A stretch of 64,000 nucleotides of DNA from Citricoccus sp. K5 (lineage in GTDB: Bacteria > Actinomycetota > Actinomycetes > Actinomycetales > Micrococcaceae). Shown here piece by piece: positions 8,502 to 16,776 of the stretch. A model generated the notes under the pieces. That model searched no databases. It saw nothing but the letters and a program-made list of their open reading frames with translations, and was not told where the DNA came from. The stretch covers positions 3,377,407 through 3,441,406 of the forward strand of contig NZ_LR732817.1 of NCBI RefSeq assembly GCF_902506195.1, read 5' to 3'. The position numbers were made by a program, and so were the translations under genes. Each line of letters begins with the position of its first letter. Position 1 is the first letter of the stretch.

Positions 8502-9658
8502 CTATGGAACCTTATCTTCTCTTCGGGGGTCCCCGCAGGGCCGGCGGGGGTCTGTGGAGGAGGCAGCGGCGGAGTCCAGGGCGAGCCCGGTACCGCGTCC
8601 GGATCGAAGTGCGTCAGGGCCCGGTCCAGGGAGCCGGCCGGCAGGCCAAGTGAGTCCAGCAACAGGTCCCTGACGCGTCCAGGCGACCAGCCGCCGTCGG
8701 ACACTTGGCCTCCGTGTGCGGAGCTGGCCGGCAGGGCCGCCAGGTCCGCCAGCGTCACGGCGCCGTCCCGTTTCGCCAGGCGCTGACCGGCGGCATTCAG
8801 CACCAGGGGGACGTGCACGTACTCGGTCTCCGGCGCGGGGCGGTCCGTGCGCCCGGCCAGCAGCCGGGCCAGCCAGTCCTGCCGCGGCGTGGAGGAGAGC
8901 AGGTCGTCCCCCCGCACCACTTGGTCGACCCCTTGGGCCAGGTCATCGACGACGACCGCCAGGTTGTAGGCATACGCCCCGTCATTGCGGCGCAGCACGA
9001 AATCGTCGACGGCGGCCTCCACCGTCCCGTTCAGCCGGTCCGTGATGCGGTGGACCGGGGCCTGGCCGTCCGGCAGCCCGGCGGCGCGGGCGGCGTTGAT
9101 CCTCAAAGCCGCGGGCCGTTCGGCGCGGCGGCGCTTGCGTTCCGATTCGGTGAGGTTCCGGCAGGTCCCGGGATAGGAGCCGGGTGGCAGGAGGAGGGCC
9201 GCAACGCCGCCGGGGCCTGTTCCGACGGAGGCCTTCGCGGGCGGCTGCGGGGCGGGGCCGGGGGTGGAATGCTGCTCGGGATGTGAGGTGTCAGGTGCTC
9301 GCCGGGGCGCGAGGTGCGGGGCGCTCGTGGCCTCGGCGATGTCCTTGCGCGAGCAGTAGCACTCGTAGACGAGGCCGTTTTCGAGGGCATCCGCCCCGCC
9401 CAGTGCGGTGAGAGCGTTCTCGTAGAGGTGGATGCGCTCGGACTGACGGACTGGTTCGGCGTCCCAGGTGATGCCGATGGCCGCCAGATCGGCGATCTGC
9501 TGGGCCTCTGCGCCGGAGCGGACCCGGTCCAGATCCTCGATGCGGAGGAGGAACGTCCGGTCCGAATGACGGGCATACAGCCAGGCCAGGATCGCGGTGC
9601 GGAGGTTGCCCAGATGCAGCGCGCCGGACGGGCTGGGGGCGTAGCGGCCTGCGGGCAC
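8498..9658 (-). CDS. gluQ: Glutamyl-Q tRNA(Asp) synthetase
   Basis: This is a stand-alone catalytic-domain homologue of glutamyl-tRNA synthetase (386 aa) that attaches glutamate to queuosine at position 34 of tRNA(Asp). It shows GRYAPSPSGALHLGNLRTA (HIGH-like), a zinc site (CYC near residue 105 and YPGTC further on) and the KMSKS-like AKRDGAV. It lacks the anticodon-binding domain, which separates it from GltX. A low-complexity Pro/Ala/His insertion sits between the zinc ligands. The GTG at 9658 follows GGAGG four bases upstream. The gene ends in a GTGA overlap with dnaX and lies 74 bp after the SRP RNA. Confidence 0.92.
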   Translation of the reverse strand: MPAGRYAPSPSGALHLGNLRTAILAWLYARHSDRTFLLRIEDLDRVRSGAEAQQIADLAAIGITWDAEPVRQSERIHLYENALTALGGADALENGLVYECYCSRKDIAEATSAPHLAPRRAPDTSHPEQHSTPGPAPQPPAKASVGTGPGGVAALLLPPGSYPGTCRNLTESERKRRRAERPAALRINAARAAGLPDGQAPVHRITDRLNGTVEAAVDDFVLRRNDGAYAYNLAVVVDDLAQGVDQVVRGDDLLSSTPRQDWLARLLAGRTDRPAPETEYVHVPLVLNAAGQRLAKRDGAVTLADLAALPASSAHGGQVSDGGWSPGRVRDLLLDSLGLPAGSLDRALTHFDPDAVPGSPWTPPLPPPQTPAGPAGTPEEKIRFHR

Positions 9659-9732
9659 GGTACCTCCGGGAAGGTGGCGCGGCTGGTGGTCACACAGCGG
9701 CGGGAAAGGTGGGGAACTGGAGGGAAATTAAA

Positions 9733-9820
9733 GACCCCCCACGCACCTGCCAGAGCCCACTTACCCTTGCTACCTTCCGGTCCTGGGGGAGTTCAGCGAG
9801 ATGACACCACGTGAGGGGCC
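9733..9820 (-). ncRNA. ffs: Signal recognition particle RNA, small bacterial type
   Basis: On the minus strand the conserved apical hairpin CAGGACCGGAAGGTAGCAAG is present (about 9767-9786), carrying the GGAA tetraloop and the asymmetric loop bound by Ffh. The ends pair over 11 positions (GGCCCCTCACG with CGTGGGGGGTC, two or three wobbles). It is followed by TTTAATTT, consistent with factor-independent termination. About 88 nt is the usual size for the 4.5S-type RNA. Placement just upstream of the dnaX operon is common in Actinobacteria. Confidence 0.95.
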
Positions 9821-9917
9821 GTCGTCCATGATACCAGCGTCCGCCGCCTGATGTGATCTCGCTGAGCGAGTAGGTCCGAGCGTGAAGCCCGCCCTGTCTC
9901 CCCGTTGAATCGGCCCC

Positions 9918-9929
9918 TAGTCTGGGCGC
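9918..9929 (+). promoter_or_regulatory. -10 element for a probably leaderless methyltransferase mRNA
   Basis: TAGTCT (9918-9923, fits TANNNT) lies six bases before the ATG at 9930 and no ribosome site is present. This spacing puts the transcription start at the A of the ATG, as in actinobacterial leaderless genes. Confidence 0.5.
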
Positions 9930-10637
9930 ATGACCTCACGTGAGCAGTGGAGCGCCGTTGACGACTACCTCGTGGAGACCGCGATCCGCCCGGATGCGGC
10001 GTCCGAACGGACCCGTGCCGTCACCCACGAGGCCGGGCTGCCGGCGATCGAGGTGCCCGCCGGTCAGGGCAAGTTGATGGGCCTGATCGCCGAACTGGCC
10101 GGGGCTCGGTCCGTGCTGGAGTTCGGCACCCTTGGCGGGTATTCGACGCAATGGTTCGCGGGCGCCGTCGGGCCCGGGGGCACGGTCATCACGCTGGAAT
10201 TCGAACCGCGGCATGCCGAGGTGGCCCGGGCGAATCTGGACGCCGCGGGACTGGGAGACCGGGTTCAGATCCGCGTCGGGGCGGCGCTCGGCACCGTGCA
10301 GGAGCTCATCGACTCCGGTGCGGGCCCCTTTGACGTGGTCTTCATTGACGCGGACAAGACCAACAACGCCAACTACCTCGATGCTGCCCTGAAACTCTCC
10401 CGACCCGGCACCGTGATCATCGGGGACAACGTGGTCCGCGGCGGCCGGGTGCTGGATGCCTCCGGTGCCGGCGCCGATGCCGAAGACGTGGCCGGGATCC
10501 GCGCCTACCTGCAGCGGCAGGGGGATGACCCGCGGTTGGACGGCACGGCCCTGCAGACCGTCAGCGGCAAGGGCTGGGACGGCTTCGCGCTGGCCATCGT
10601 GCGGGACGTGGAACCCGGTGTGGCCGGGGAGGAATGA
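9930..10637 (+). CDS. O-methyltransferase, CCoAOMT-like (family 3)
   Basis: This is an AdoMet-dependent methyltransferase (235 aa). Motif I is VLEFGTLGGYSTQWFA (about residues 60-75). An acidic residue after the second strand is in TLEFEPRHAEVA, and FDVVFIDADKTNNANYLDAA (about 132-151) carries the divalent-metal and AdoMet region typical of the catechol/caffeoyl-CoA O-methyltransferase family. GDNVVRGGRV follows. The substrate cannot be told. It stands alone between ffs and tRNA-Ser. No Shine-Dalgarno precedes the ATG, consistent with a leaderless mRNA. Confidence 0.88.
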   Translation: MTSREQWSAVDDYLVETAIRPDAASERTRAVTHEAGLPAIEVPAGQGKLMGLIAELAGARSVLEFGTLGGYSTQWFAGAVGPGGTVITLEFEPRHAEVARANLDAAGLGDRVQIRVGAALGTVQELIDSGAGPFDVVFIDADKTNNANYLDAALKLSRPGTVIIGDNVVRGGRVLDASGAGADAEDVAGIRAYLQRQGDDPRLDGTALQTVSGKGWDGFALAIVRDVEPGVAGEE

Positions 10638-10725
10638 GCCGATTGGTCCTCGAGGCCTTCGGTCAGGTACGATGAATCCTGCTCTTGAGTCGGTTGCCAC
10701 GCGCATCCGGAACTTGGGCACCTCA

Positions 10726-10810
10726 GGAGGATTCGCCTAGCGGCCTATGGCGCACGCCTGGAACGCGTGTTGGGTTAACGCCCTCGGGGGTTCAAATCCC
10801 CCATCCTCCG
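10726..10810 (+). tRNA. tRNA-Ser (anticodon GGA)
   Basis: The acceptor stem GGAGGAT pairs with ATCCTCC, followed by discriminator G. The D arm is CCTAGCGGCCTATGG, the anticodon loop is CCTGGAAC with GGA, and a long variable arm (TGGGTTAACGCCCTC) marks a class II tRNA. The T arm GGGGGTTCAAATCCCCC is canonical. The 3' CCA is not fully encoded. Confidence 0.96.
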
Positions 10811-10815
10811 CAGTT

Positions 10816-10850
10816 GACCCCCGGAAATCTCACGGTTTCCGGGGGTCTTT
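10816..10850 (+). terminator. Factor-independent terminator after tRNA-Ser
   Basis: GACCCCCGGAAA (10816-10827) pairs perfectly with TTTCCGGGGGTC (10836-10847) around an 8-base loop and is followed by TTT. It lies six bases after the tRNA. Confidence 0.85.
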
Positions 10851-10892
10851 GCGTTGGGGCTGATCTTTACCCCGCCCCAATGGAACTTTCCC

Positions 10893-10955
10893 GATGATCG
10901 TGAAAAATCACGGTCATGATGACGGGGAATTCTCACGATGACCGGGACATCTCAC
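10893..10955 (+). repeat. Three 19-bp repeats, possible relic of a transposon end
   Basis: GATGACGGGGAATTCTCAC (10918-10936) and GATGACCGGGACATCTCAC (10937-10955) are adjacent and match at 16 of 19 positions. A third, weaker copy (13 of 19) lies at 10893-10911. Part of the first copy also pairs as a hairpin (ATGATCGTGA with TCACGGTCAT). Multiple short terminal repeats are typical of IS21-family ends, so this may be a solitary relic beside a tRNA gene. No transposase frame is present. Confidence 0.5.
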
Positions 10956-11000
10956 AGGTGTCTCCCGGGCAGGGGTCGCGGGGCCACGGGACTTGGGAGC

Positions 11001-11417
11001 TCAGAGCTGTTCGATGAAGTGCGGGCTGTGGATCAGCCCGAGGACATTGCCGAAGGGGTCCAGCACGGAGGCCGTCACGAAGCCCTCGTCCCCGCGCGGG
11101 GTGATGGGTTCGTGCTCGGTGGCCCCGATCTCCTTCAGATGCGCGACCATTCCCTCAAGGTCATCCACGTGCCAGCGGGCGATGACCCCGCCACCGGCGG
11201 CGGCCTCGGACGGGGGCAGGTAGCGGCGGTCGATGATCCCGAGTTCGTCCTGGTGGTCGCCGAGCCTGAACTCCACATAGGCGGGATTCGCGGCGTCGGG
11301 CTGCTGAAAGTACGGCTGGACGCCGAGGGCCTGGGCGTACCAGTCACGGGCCGCGGCGACGTCGTCAGCCGGGATGTTGACCTGGGCCAGGCCGCGCAGG
11401 GCAGGGGTGGTGGGCAT
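11001..11417 (-). CDS. VOC-fold (glyoxalase/bleomycin-resistance) protein
   Basis: This single-domain vicinal-oxygen-chelate protein (138 aa) shows LRGLAQVNIPADDVAAARDWY at the start of the first module. ARWHVDDLEGMVAHLKEIGA and VLDPFGNVLGLIHSP form the second, with potential metal ligands H and E at the usual strands. The reaction is unknown. I start at the ATG 11417 (MPTTPALRG). A longer frame to 11483 has no support, whereas TACCCT lies seven bases before the ATG without a ribosome site, suggesting a leaderless mRNA. It is separated from chaA by about 80 bp. Confidence 0.8.
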   Translation of the reverse strand: MPTTPALRGLAQVNIPADDVAAARDWYAQALGVQPYFQQPDAANPAYVEFRLGDHQDELGIIDRRYLPPSEAAAGGGVIARWHVDDLEGMVAHLKEIGATEHEPITPRGDEGFVTASVLDPFGNVLGLIHSPHFIEQL

Positions 11418-11498
11418 GGGGGACAGGGTATCCAGGACGGTGCCCACTGGAAACTGTTCGCACGCGCCCGCCCCCTGCAGCAACGACAGCGGTCAGCC

Positions 11499-12737
11499 TC
11501 AGGAGAAGAGCGCGATGCCGTAGACCGCGAACACCACGAGATGGGCGGCGCCGTGCAGGGCGGTCACTTTCCTCGCCGCCAAGGTGGTCACGGACAGCAG
11601 CAGCGTCACCCCCAGCAGGAGCAGGTTGGCCGGCGACTCGGCCAGGACGACCTCTTGGCCGGTGAGCAGGCCGATGACCAGCACCGCGGGGATGGTCAGT
11701 CCGACCGTGGAGACCAGGGCGCCGTGGCAGAGGTTGCTGACCCGCTGGATCTCACCCCCCAGGGCGGCGCGCACCGAGGTGATGGCCTCGGGCAGGAAAA
11801 CGATCATGGCGATCAGCACGCCGCTCAGGGCCACGGGGGCGCCCAGGCGTCCCAGGCCGTCGTCCAGCAGGGCGGCCATGTCATGGGAGAGCAGCACGAT
11901 GGGCAGCACGGTAGCCACCAGCAGGGCCACCCGGGCGATGAGCTCGCCGCGGTGGCGCGTCAGGGTGTCCCGGATGCTGGTGGCGTCCGTGGACGCGGTG
12001 TTGGGCCCGGCCATGGCGGTGGGTCCGGCCGCGGTGCCAGCCTCGGCGGCCGGCGCCGAGACCGTGAGGGTGCCCGGGCCGGGGTCGACCTCGCGGAAGT
12101 CCGCGGCCTGCGGCCCCATCTGCCGGACCAGGAAGAACACGTACAGGGCCAGGGTGAGGACGATGATCGGGATCTCCTGACCCGGGGTGTACGCGCCGTC
12201 GCGGCCGATCACCGCGGGCAGCGCCAGCGCCATCGCTGCCAGCGGGACCAGGAGGGCGAGGTAGGCGGAGGCGCCGGTGCGGTTGTGCGCGAGGCCGCCG
12301 TGGCGCAGCCCGCCGACGAGGAGGGACAGTCCGATCACCGCGTTGAGGATGATCATGGAGACGGCCATGACCGAGTCTCGGGCGATCGTGGCGTGCTCGC
12401 CGGGGCCCAGCATGACGGCGGCGATCAGCACGACCTCGATCAGCACGATCGAGAGGGTCAGCACCAGGGTCCCGTAGGGGTCGCCGAGGCGGCGGGCGAG
12501 GTGCTCGGCCTCGTGCACCACCCCGAAGGAGCACAGCAGGATGACCCCGACGATCACCGCCAGGGCGGTGACCAGTAGTGGCCCGGGGAGGGGCGGCTCC
12601 AGCAGCGGGCCGGACAGGGCCAGGGCCAGGAAGGTCCCCCAGCCCACGCCGAGGCGGACGAGGGCGGCGGGGGTGAGGATGGAGCGCACGGGGGAGGGCG
12701 CCCGGGAGGTGGTGGAAGATGCCGGTGTACTGGCCAT
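11499..12737 (-). CDS. chaA: CaCA-family cation/proton antiporter, ChaA-like
   Basis: This is an integral membrane exchanger (412 aa) with about ten to eleven hydrophobic segments. Two inverted acidic repeats typical of the CaCA family are visible: EAEHLARRLGDPYGTLVLTLS with IVLIEVVLIAAVML, and IVFLPEAITSVRAALGGEIQR with NLCHGALVSTVGLTIPAVLV. These match ChaA-type Na+(K+, Ca2+)/H+ antiporters. A hydrophilic loop rich in Ala and Pro splits the two halves. The ATG at 12737 (MASTPASS) was chosen. The frame extends to 12881, but that part is low-complexity and not membrane-like. The ribosome site is weak either way. Confidence 0.85.
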   Translation of the reverse strand: MASTPASSTTSRAPSPVRSILTPAALVRLGVGWGTFLALALSGPLLEPPLPGPLLVTALAVIVGVILLCSFGVVHEAEHLARRLGDPYGTLVLTLSIVLIEVVLIAAVMLGPGEHATIARDSVMAVSMIILNAVIGLSLLVGGLRHGGLAHNRTGASAYLALLVPLAAMALALPAVIGRDGAYTPGQEIPIIVLTLALYVFFLVRQMGPQAADFREVDPGPGTLTVSAPAAEAGTAAGPTAMAGPNTASTDATSIRDTLTRHRGELIARVALLVATVLPIVLLSHDMAALLDDGLGRLGAPVALSGVLIAMIVFLPEAITSVRAALGGEIQRVSNLCHGALVSTVGLTIPAVLVIGLLTGQEVVLAESPANLLLLGVTLLLSVTTLAARKVTALHGAAHLVVFAVYGIALFS

Positions 12738-12972
12738 GACGGTTCGGGTCCTGTTCTGGAGGGGTCGTCCCCGTCGCAACAAGCCGGAATGGGCCGTCCC
12801 ATCCGCGGGTCCGCCGTGGTCTCCGGCGTCCCGAGTAGCCATCCTAGCGCCGCCGGCGTCACCGTGGAGTGACCTGGACAACAGGTTGGTGGCTGGGGAA
12901 TGCTACTAGTGAGTATGGCAATCTCCTCATCGTGCCCCTGGCATCGATGCCGCTTCTTCCGAGAGGACCCCC

Positions 12973-14130
12973 ATGACCGAGGCCTACATCGTCGATGCCG
13001 TCCGCACCCCAGTGGGGCGCCGCGGCAAGGGGCTGGCGCACGTCCACCCGCTGGACCTGGCCGCGGCTCCGATCCGCGAGATCATCAGCCGGGCCGGGGT
13101 GGACACGGAGCTCTATGACGAGGTGATCCTGGGCTGCATCGACCAGCTGGGTCCGCAGGCCATGGACATCGCCCGCAACGCCTGGCTGGCCGCCGGCGGT
13201 TCTGAGTCCGTCCCGGGTACCACCGTGGAGCGGCAGTGCGGTTCCGGTCAGCAGGCCATCCACTACGCGGCGCAGGCCGTGATGTCCGGTACGAGTGACC
13301 TGGTGGTGGCCGGGGGCGTGCAGTCGATGTCCGCCATCCCGCTGTCCTACTCGAACAAGGCCGCTCGCGAGTTCGGCTTCGCGGACCCCTTCACCGGTTC
13401 CGCCTCCTGGGCTGAGCGCTATGGCGACCAGGAGATCTCCCAGTTCCGCGGGGTGGAGATGATGGTGGAGCGGTGGGGCTTCGCCCGGGACCAGCTCGAG
13501 GAGTTCGCCGTGACCTCGCAGCAGCGAGCCCTGGCCGCCCGGGCCGCCGGCCACTTCGAGCGCGAGATCATCCCCGTACCCGGCGCCGAGTCCGTGACCC
13601 AGGACGAGGGCCCGCGCGAGCCAGACCTGGACAAGATCCGCTCTCTGGACCCGATCCTTCCCGGTGGCGCGCACACGGCCGCCTCGGCGTCCCAGATGTC
13701 CGACGGCGCCGCCGCCCTCCTGATCGCCTCGCCGGCCGCGGTGGAACGGCATGGTCTGAAACCGCGGGCCCGGATCCACCATCTCTCCGCGCGGGGCGCG
13801 GACCCGGTGATGATGCTCTCCGCGCCGATCCCCGCCACGAAGTATGCCCTGGAGAAGTCGGGGCTCACCCTGGATGAGATCGACCTGGTGGAGATCAACG
13901 AGGCGTTCGCCGCCGTCGTGCTGGCGTGGTTGCAGGAGACCGGCGCGGATCCGGGGAAGGTGAACGTCAACGGTGGGGCGATCGCGCTGGGTCACCCGAT
14001 CGGGGCCACCGGCGCCCGCCTGATGACCTCCCTGCTGCACGAGCTCGAGCGCACCGGTGGCCGTTACGGCCTGCAGACCATGTGCGAGGGCGGCGGCCAG
14101 GCCAACGTGACCATCATCGAAAGGCTCTGA
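12973..14130 (+). CDS. Acetyl-CoA acyltransferase (thiolase)
   Basis: This is a thiolase (385 aa) acting on 3-ketoacyl-CoA or acetoacetyl-CoA. The nucleophile Cys lies in VERQCGSGQQAIHYAAQA. The conserved NEAFA (in EINEAFAAVVL), GGAIALGHPIGATGARLM with the catalytic His, and the C-terminal MCEGGGQANVTIIERL with the second Cys are all present. The ATG follows GAGAGGA. It is separated by two bases from an acyl-CoA ligase, so the pair probably activates and thiolyses an acid. Chain-length preference cannot be read from sequence. Confidence 0.94.
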   Translation: MTEAYIVDAVRTPVGRRGKGLAHVHPLDLAAAPIREIISRAGVDTELYDEVILGCIDQLGPQAMDIARNAWLAAGGSESVPGTTVERQCGSGQQAIHYAAQAVMSGTSDLVVAGGVQSMSAIPLSYSNKAAREFGFADPFTGSASWAERYGDQEISQFRGVEMMVERWGFARDQLEEFAVTSQQRALAARAAGHFEREIIPVPGAESVTQDEGPREPDLDKIRSLDPILPGGAHTAASASQMSDGAAALLIASPAAVERHGLKPRARIHHLSARGADPVMMLSAPIPATKYALEKSGLTLDEIDLVEINEAFAAVVLAWLQETGADPGKVNVNGGAIALGHPIGATGARLMTSLLHELERTGGRYGLQTMCEGGGQANVTIIERL

Positions 14131-14132
14131 CC

Positions 14133-15749
14133 ATGACGACGGAGACCGAAGCACCGGACCAGGCCATCGCCCAGGCCGGGGCCAACACCCTCGGCACCCT
14201 GCTCGCAAGGACCGCCGCCCGCAATGGGAAAAACACGGCGCTGCGGTTCGAGGACCGGGAGTGGACCTACGCCGAACTGGAGCAGGGCGTGCACCGCGTG
14301 GCCCACCGGCTGCGGGACACCGGGCTGCCGGAGGGCGCGCGTGTGGCCGCCTACGGACTGAACTCGGACGCCTACGCGATCCTGTTCCTCGCCTGCGCCA
14401 CCGCCGGATACGTGCACGTGCCGGTCAACTTCGCGCTCAAGGGCGAGGAACTGGCCTACATCCTCGAGGACTCCGGCGCCGCACTGCTCGTAGCGGATCC
14501 CGCGCTGATGCCGCGCATCGGCGAGGTCCGGGACCAGGGGCGCGCGGCCGGCGTCGGGAAGCTCTGGCCCTTCTTTGCCGACCGAGACCTTCCCGACGGC
14601 GGCACGGACGGCTCCGAGGCCAGTGCACCGGACGCGGCGCTGCTGACCACGGCCTTGGACGAGTCGGCGCCGGACACCCCGCTGAACCTGCCCATCGGCG
14701 ATGCCGACCTGGCCCAGCTGCTGTACACCTCCGGCACGACGTCGGCCCCCAAGGGCGCCATGATGTCCCACCAGGCGCTGATCTCCGAGTACGTGTCCAC
14801 CATCATCGCCCTCGACCTGACGGAGGAGGACCGGCCGCTGGTGTGCATGCCCCTCTACCACTCGGCGGCGATGCACGTGTTCCTCATGCCGTACCTGACC
14901 CTCGGTGCGACCGTCCGGCTGCTGCCGAAGCCCGACGTGCCGGAGGTCCTGCGGTTCGTGGAGGCCGAGCACATCGGTTCGCTCTTCCTCGCCCCCACCG
15001 TGTGGGTGCCGCTGAGCAACCACCCGGACCTGGACGCCCGAGACCTGTCCTCGCTGACCAAGGCACAGTACGGCGCCTCGATCATGCCGGTGACCGTGCT
15101 GCAGCGGCTGCGCGAACGGTTCCCGAAACTCGGCTTCTACAACTGCTTCGGCCAGTCCGAGATGGCCCCGCTGTGCACGGTGCTCCGTCCGGAGGAGCAT
15201 CACGCGCGGCCCGCCTCCTGCGGCCGGACCGTACTGTTCGTGGAGGCGCGGCTGGTCACGGCGGAGGGGGGGCTGGCCGATCCGGGTGAGCCTGGGGAGG
15301 TGCAGTACCGGTCCCCGCAGCTGATGAGCGGGTACTGGAACAAGCCCGAGGCCACCGCCGAGGCGTTTGTGGATGGCTGGTTCAAGTCCGGCGACCAGGC
15401 CACCCGGGACGAGCAGGGCTACCTGCAGATCGTGGACCGCATCAAGGACGTCATCAACACCGGTGGCGTGCTGGTGGCCCCGCGGGAAGTGGAGGACTGC
15501 ATCTACGAGCTGGAGGAAGTCGCCGAGGTCGCCGTGGTGGGGCTGCCGGACGAGCGCTGGATCGAGGCGGTGACGGCCGTTGTCGTGCTCAAGGAAGGCG
15601 CGGAACTGACCGCCGAGACCGTCCGTGCCCACGTGAAGTCGAAGATCGCGGACTTCAAGGTGCCCAAGCGCGTGGACTTCGTGGCCGAGCTGCCGCGCAA
15701 TCAGTCCGGCAAGCTGCTCAAGCGGGAGCTACGGGCGGAGCGGAGCTAG
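14133..15749 (+). CDS. AMP-dependent acyl-CoA ligase
   Basis: This adenylate-forming enzyme (538 aa) converts a carboxylic acid, ATP and CoA to the acyl-CoA. The P-loop-like LLYTSGTTSAPKGAMMSH (about 190-207), YNCFGQSEMAP, the hinge region IVDRIKDVINTGG and the catalytic Lys in PRNQSGKLLKREL are present. I begin at the ATG 14133, three bases after the thiolase stop, preceded by AAGG inside that gene. An open frame upstream is only a shadow of the thiolase. The substrate is probably a fatty or aromatic acid. Confidence 0.92.
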   Translation: MTTETEAPDQAIAQAGANTLGTLLARTAARNGKNTALRFEDREWTYAELEQGVHRVAHRLRDTGLPEGARVAAYGLNSDAYAILFLACATAGYVHVPVNFALKGEELAYILEDSGAALLVADPALMPRIGEVRDQGRAAGVGKLWPFFADRDLPDGGTDGSEASAPDAALLTTALDESAPDTPLNLPIGDADLAQLLYTSGTTSAPKGAMMSHQALISEYVSTIIALDLTEEDRPLVCMPLYHSAAMHVFLMPYLTLGATVRLLPKPDVPEVLRFVEAEHIGSLFLAPTVWVPLSNHPDLDARDLSSLTKAQYGASIMPVTVLQRLRERFPKLGFYNCFGQSEMAPLCTVLRPEEHHARPASCGRTVLFVEARLVTAEGGLADPGEPGEVQYRSPQLMSGYWNKPEATAEAFVDGWFKSGDQATRDEQGYLQIVDRIKDVINTGGVLVAPREVEDCIYELEEVAEVAVVGLPDERWIEAVTAVVVLKEGAELTAETVRAHVKSKIADFKVPKRVDFVAELPRNQSGKLLKRELRAERS

Positions 15750-15767
15750 CCAGCCAGGCGAATGCGC

Positions 15768-15827
15768 TGTGGGGCAGAGAGAAGGGGCACGCGTACGCGT
15801 ACGCGTGCTCCTTCTCTCTGCCCCACA
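15768..15827. terminator. 60-bp near-perfect palindrome between convergent genes
   Basis: Bases 15768-15827 read as two 30-base arms (TGTGGGGCAGAGAGAAGG... with ...CCTTCTCTCTGCCCCACA) with one G-T wobble and no real loop. The middle is an alternating ACGCGT/ACGCGT tract. It lies between the convergent ligase and catA genes and probably terminates both ways, although there is no strong T-tract. Confidence 0.75.
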
Positions 15828-15850
15828 ACAACGGCGGGGTCAGTGACGGA

Positions 15851-16723
15851 TCACTGCTCCGGGTCGAGGACGAAGTCGTAGTGGGTGATCTCCCCTTCGC
15901 CGTCCGGGTTCGGCTGCGGGTCCAGCATCAGTTCGGGCTTCACGGCCGAGGCGATGTCGTCCTCGTTGTGCGGGTCGCCGGGGAAGTAGAGCTGGGCGGT
16001 CAGCTTGTGGTGTCCCGGAGCATGCACCTTAAAGTGCAGGTGCGCCGGGCGCCAGGCGTGCCAGCCGGCGGCCTCGATGAGCTGGCCGCAGGCGCCGTCC
16101 GTGGGGATCTGGTACGGCGCGGGGCGGACAGTGTGGATCTCGAAGCGGCCGTCCTCGTTGGCGGTCCAGGTGGCACGCAGGTTCCATTCGGGGAGGCCGG
16201 GGGCAAACTGGGAGTAGAAGCCCAAGTCGTCCGCGTGCCACAGCTCCAGCTTGGCCCCGGGCAGCGGGGAGCCGTCCACGGCGCGGACCTGGCCGGTGAA
16301 GGTGAACGGGGTGCCCGGCTCGTCCTCACGCATCGGGATGGTGCCGTTCCACGGGACCTCGGGGGAGTCCTCGAGGTAGTAGGGGCCTTCGATGGTGCCC
16401 TTGGAGCCCTCGCGGTGCTCGTTGGCGACCTCCTCGACGGAGTGCTCCAGCCAGACGTCCAGGAACAGCGGCCACTCGCCGTCCTCGCCCACACGGATCA
16501 GCCAGGCCTTGAAGGCGTTGTACTCCTCGTAGCTGACCCTCTCCTCGAGCACGATGTCATTGAGGGCCTTCACAGCGCGGGAGGCCAGGTGGTTGACGCG
16601 CTCGGTGTCCACCACGCCGCCGGCAGACTGGGCCGCCATGCGCTCGCGGAACCGTGCCGAAGCGTTGGCTCCGGAATCGGCGGCGCGGGCGACGGTCTCC
16701 TCGTTGTAGCTGTCCTGGGTCAT
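15851..16723 (-). CDS. catA: Catechol 1,2-dioxygenase (intradiol)
   Basis: This non-haem Fe(III) enzyme (290 aa) cleaves catechol to cis,cis-muconate in the beta-ketoadipate pathway. The N-terminal helical dimerisation domain (about 1-105) is followed by the catalytic beta-sandwich. Likely ligands are the Tyr in LELWHADDLGFYSQF, the Tyr in VRPAPYQIPTDG, and both His residues in RPAHLHFKV. IEGPYYLEDSPEVP is the usual family landmark. The ATG follows AGGA. No catB or catC lies nearby. A hydroxyquinol dioxygenase is less likely given the PAPYQIPTDG region. Confidence 0.9.
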   Translation of the reverse strand: MTQDSYNEETVARAADSGANASARFRERMAAQSAGGVVDTERVNHLASRAVKALNDIVLEERVSYEEYNAFKAWLIRVGEDGEWPLFLDVWLEHSVEEVANEHREGSKGTIEGPYYLEDSPEVPWNGTIPMREDEPGTPFTFTGQVRAVDGSPLPGAKLELWHADDLGFYSQFAPGLPEWNLRATWTANEDGRFEIHTVRPAPYQIPTDGACGQLIEAAGWHAWRPAHLHFKVHAPGHHKLTAQLYFPGDPHNEDDIASAVKPELMLDPQPNPDGEGEITHYDFVLDPEQ

Positions 16724-16776
16724 GATTCCTGCTCACTTTCGTCCTGTGCGGATGTGCGGATGTGCGGTGGTGTCGT

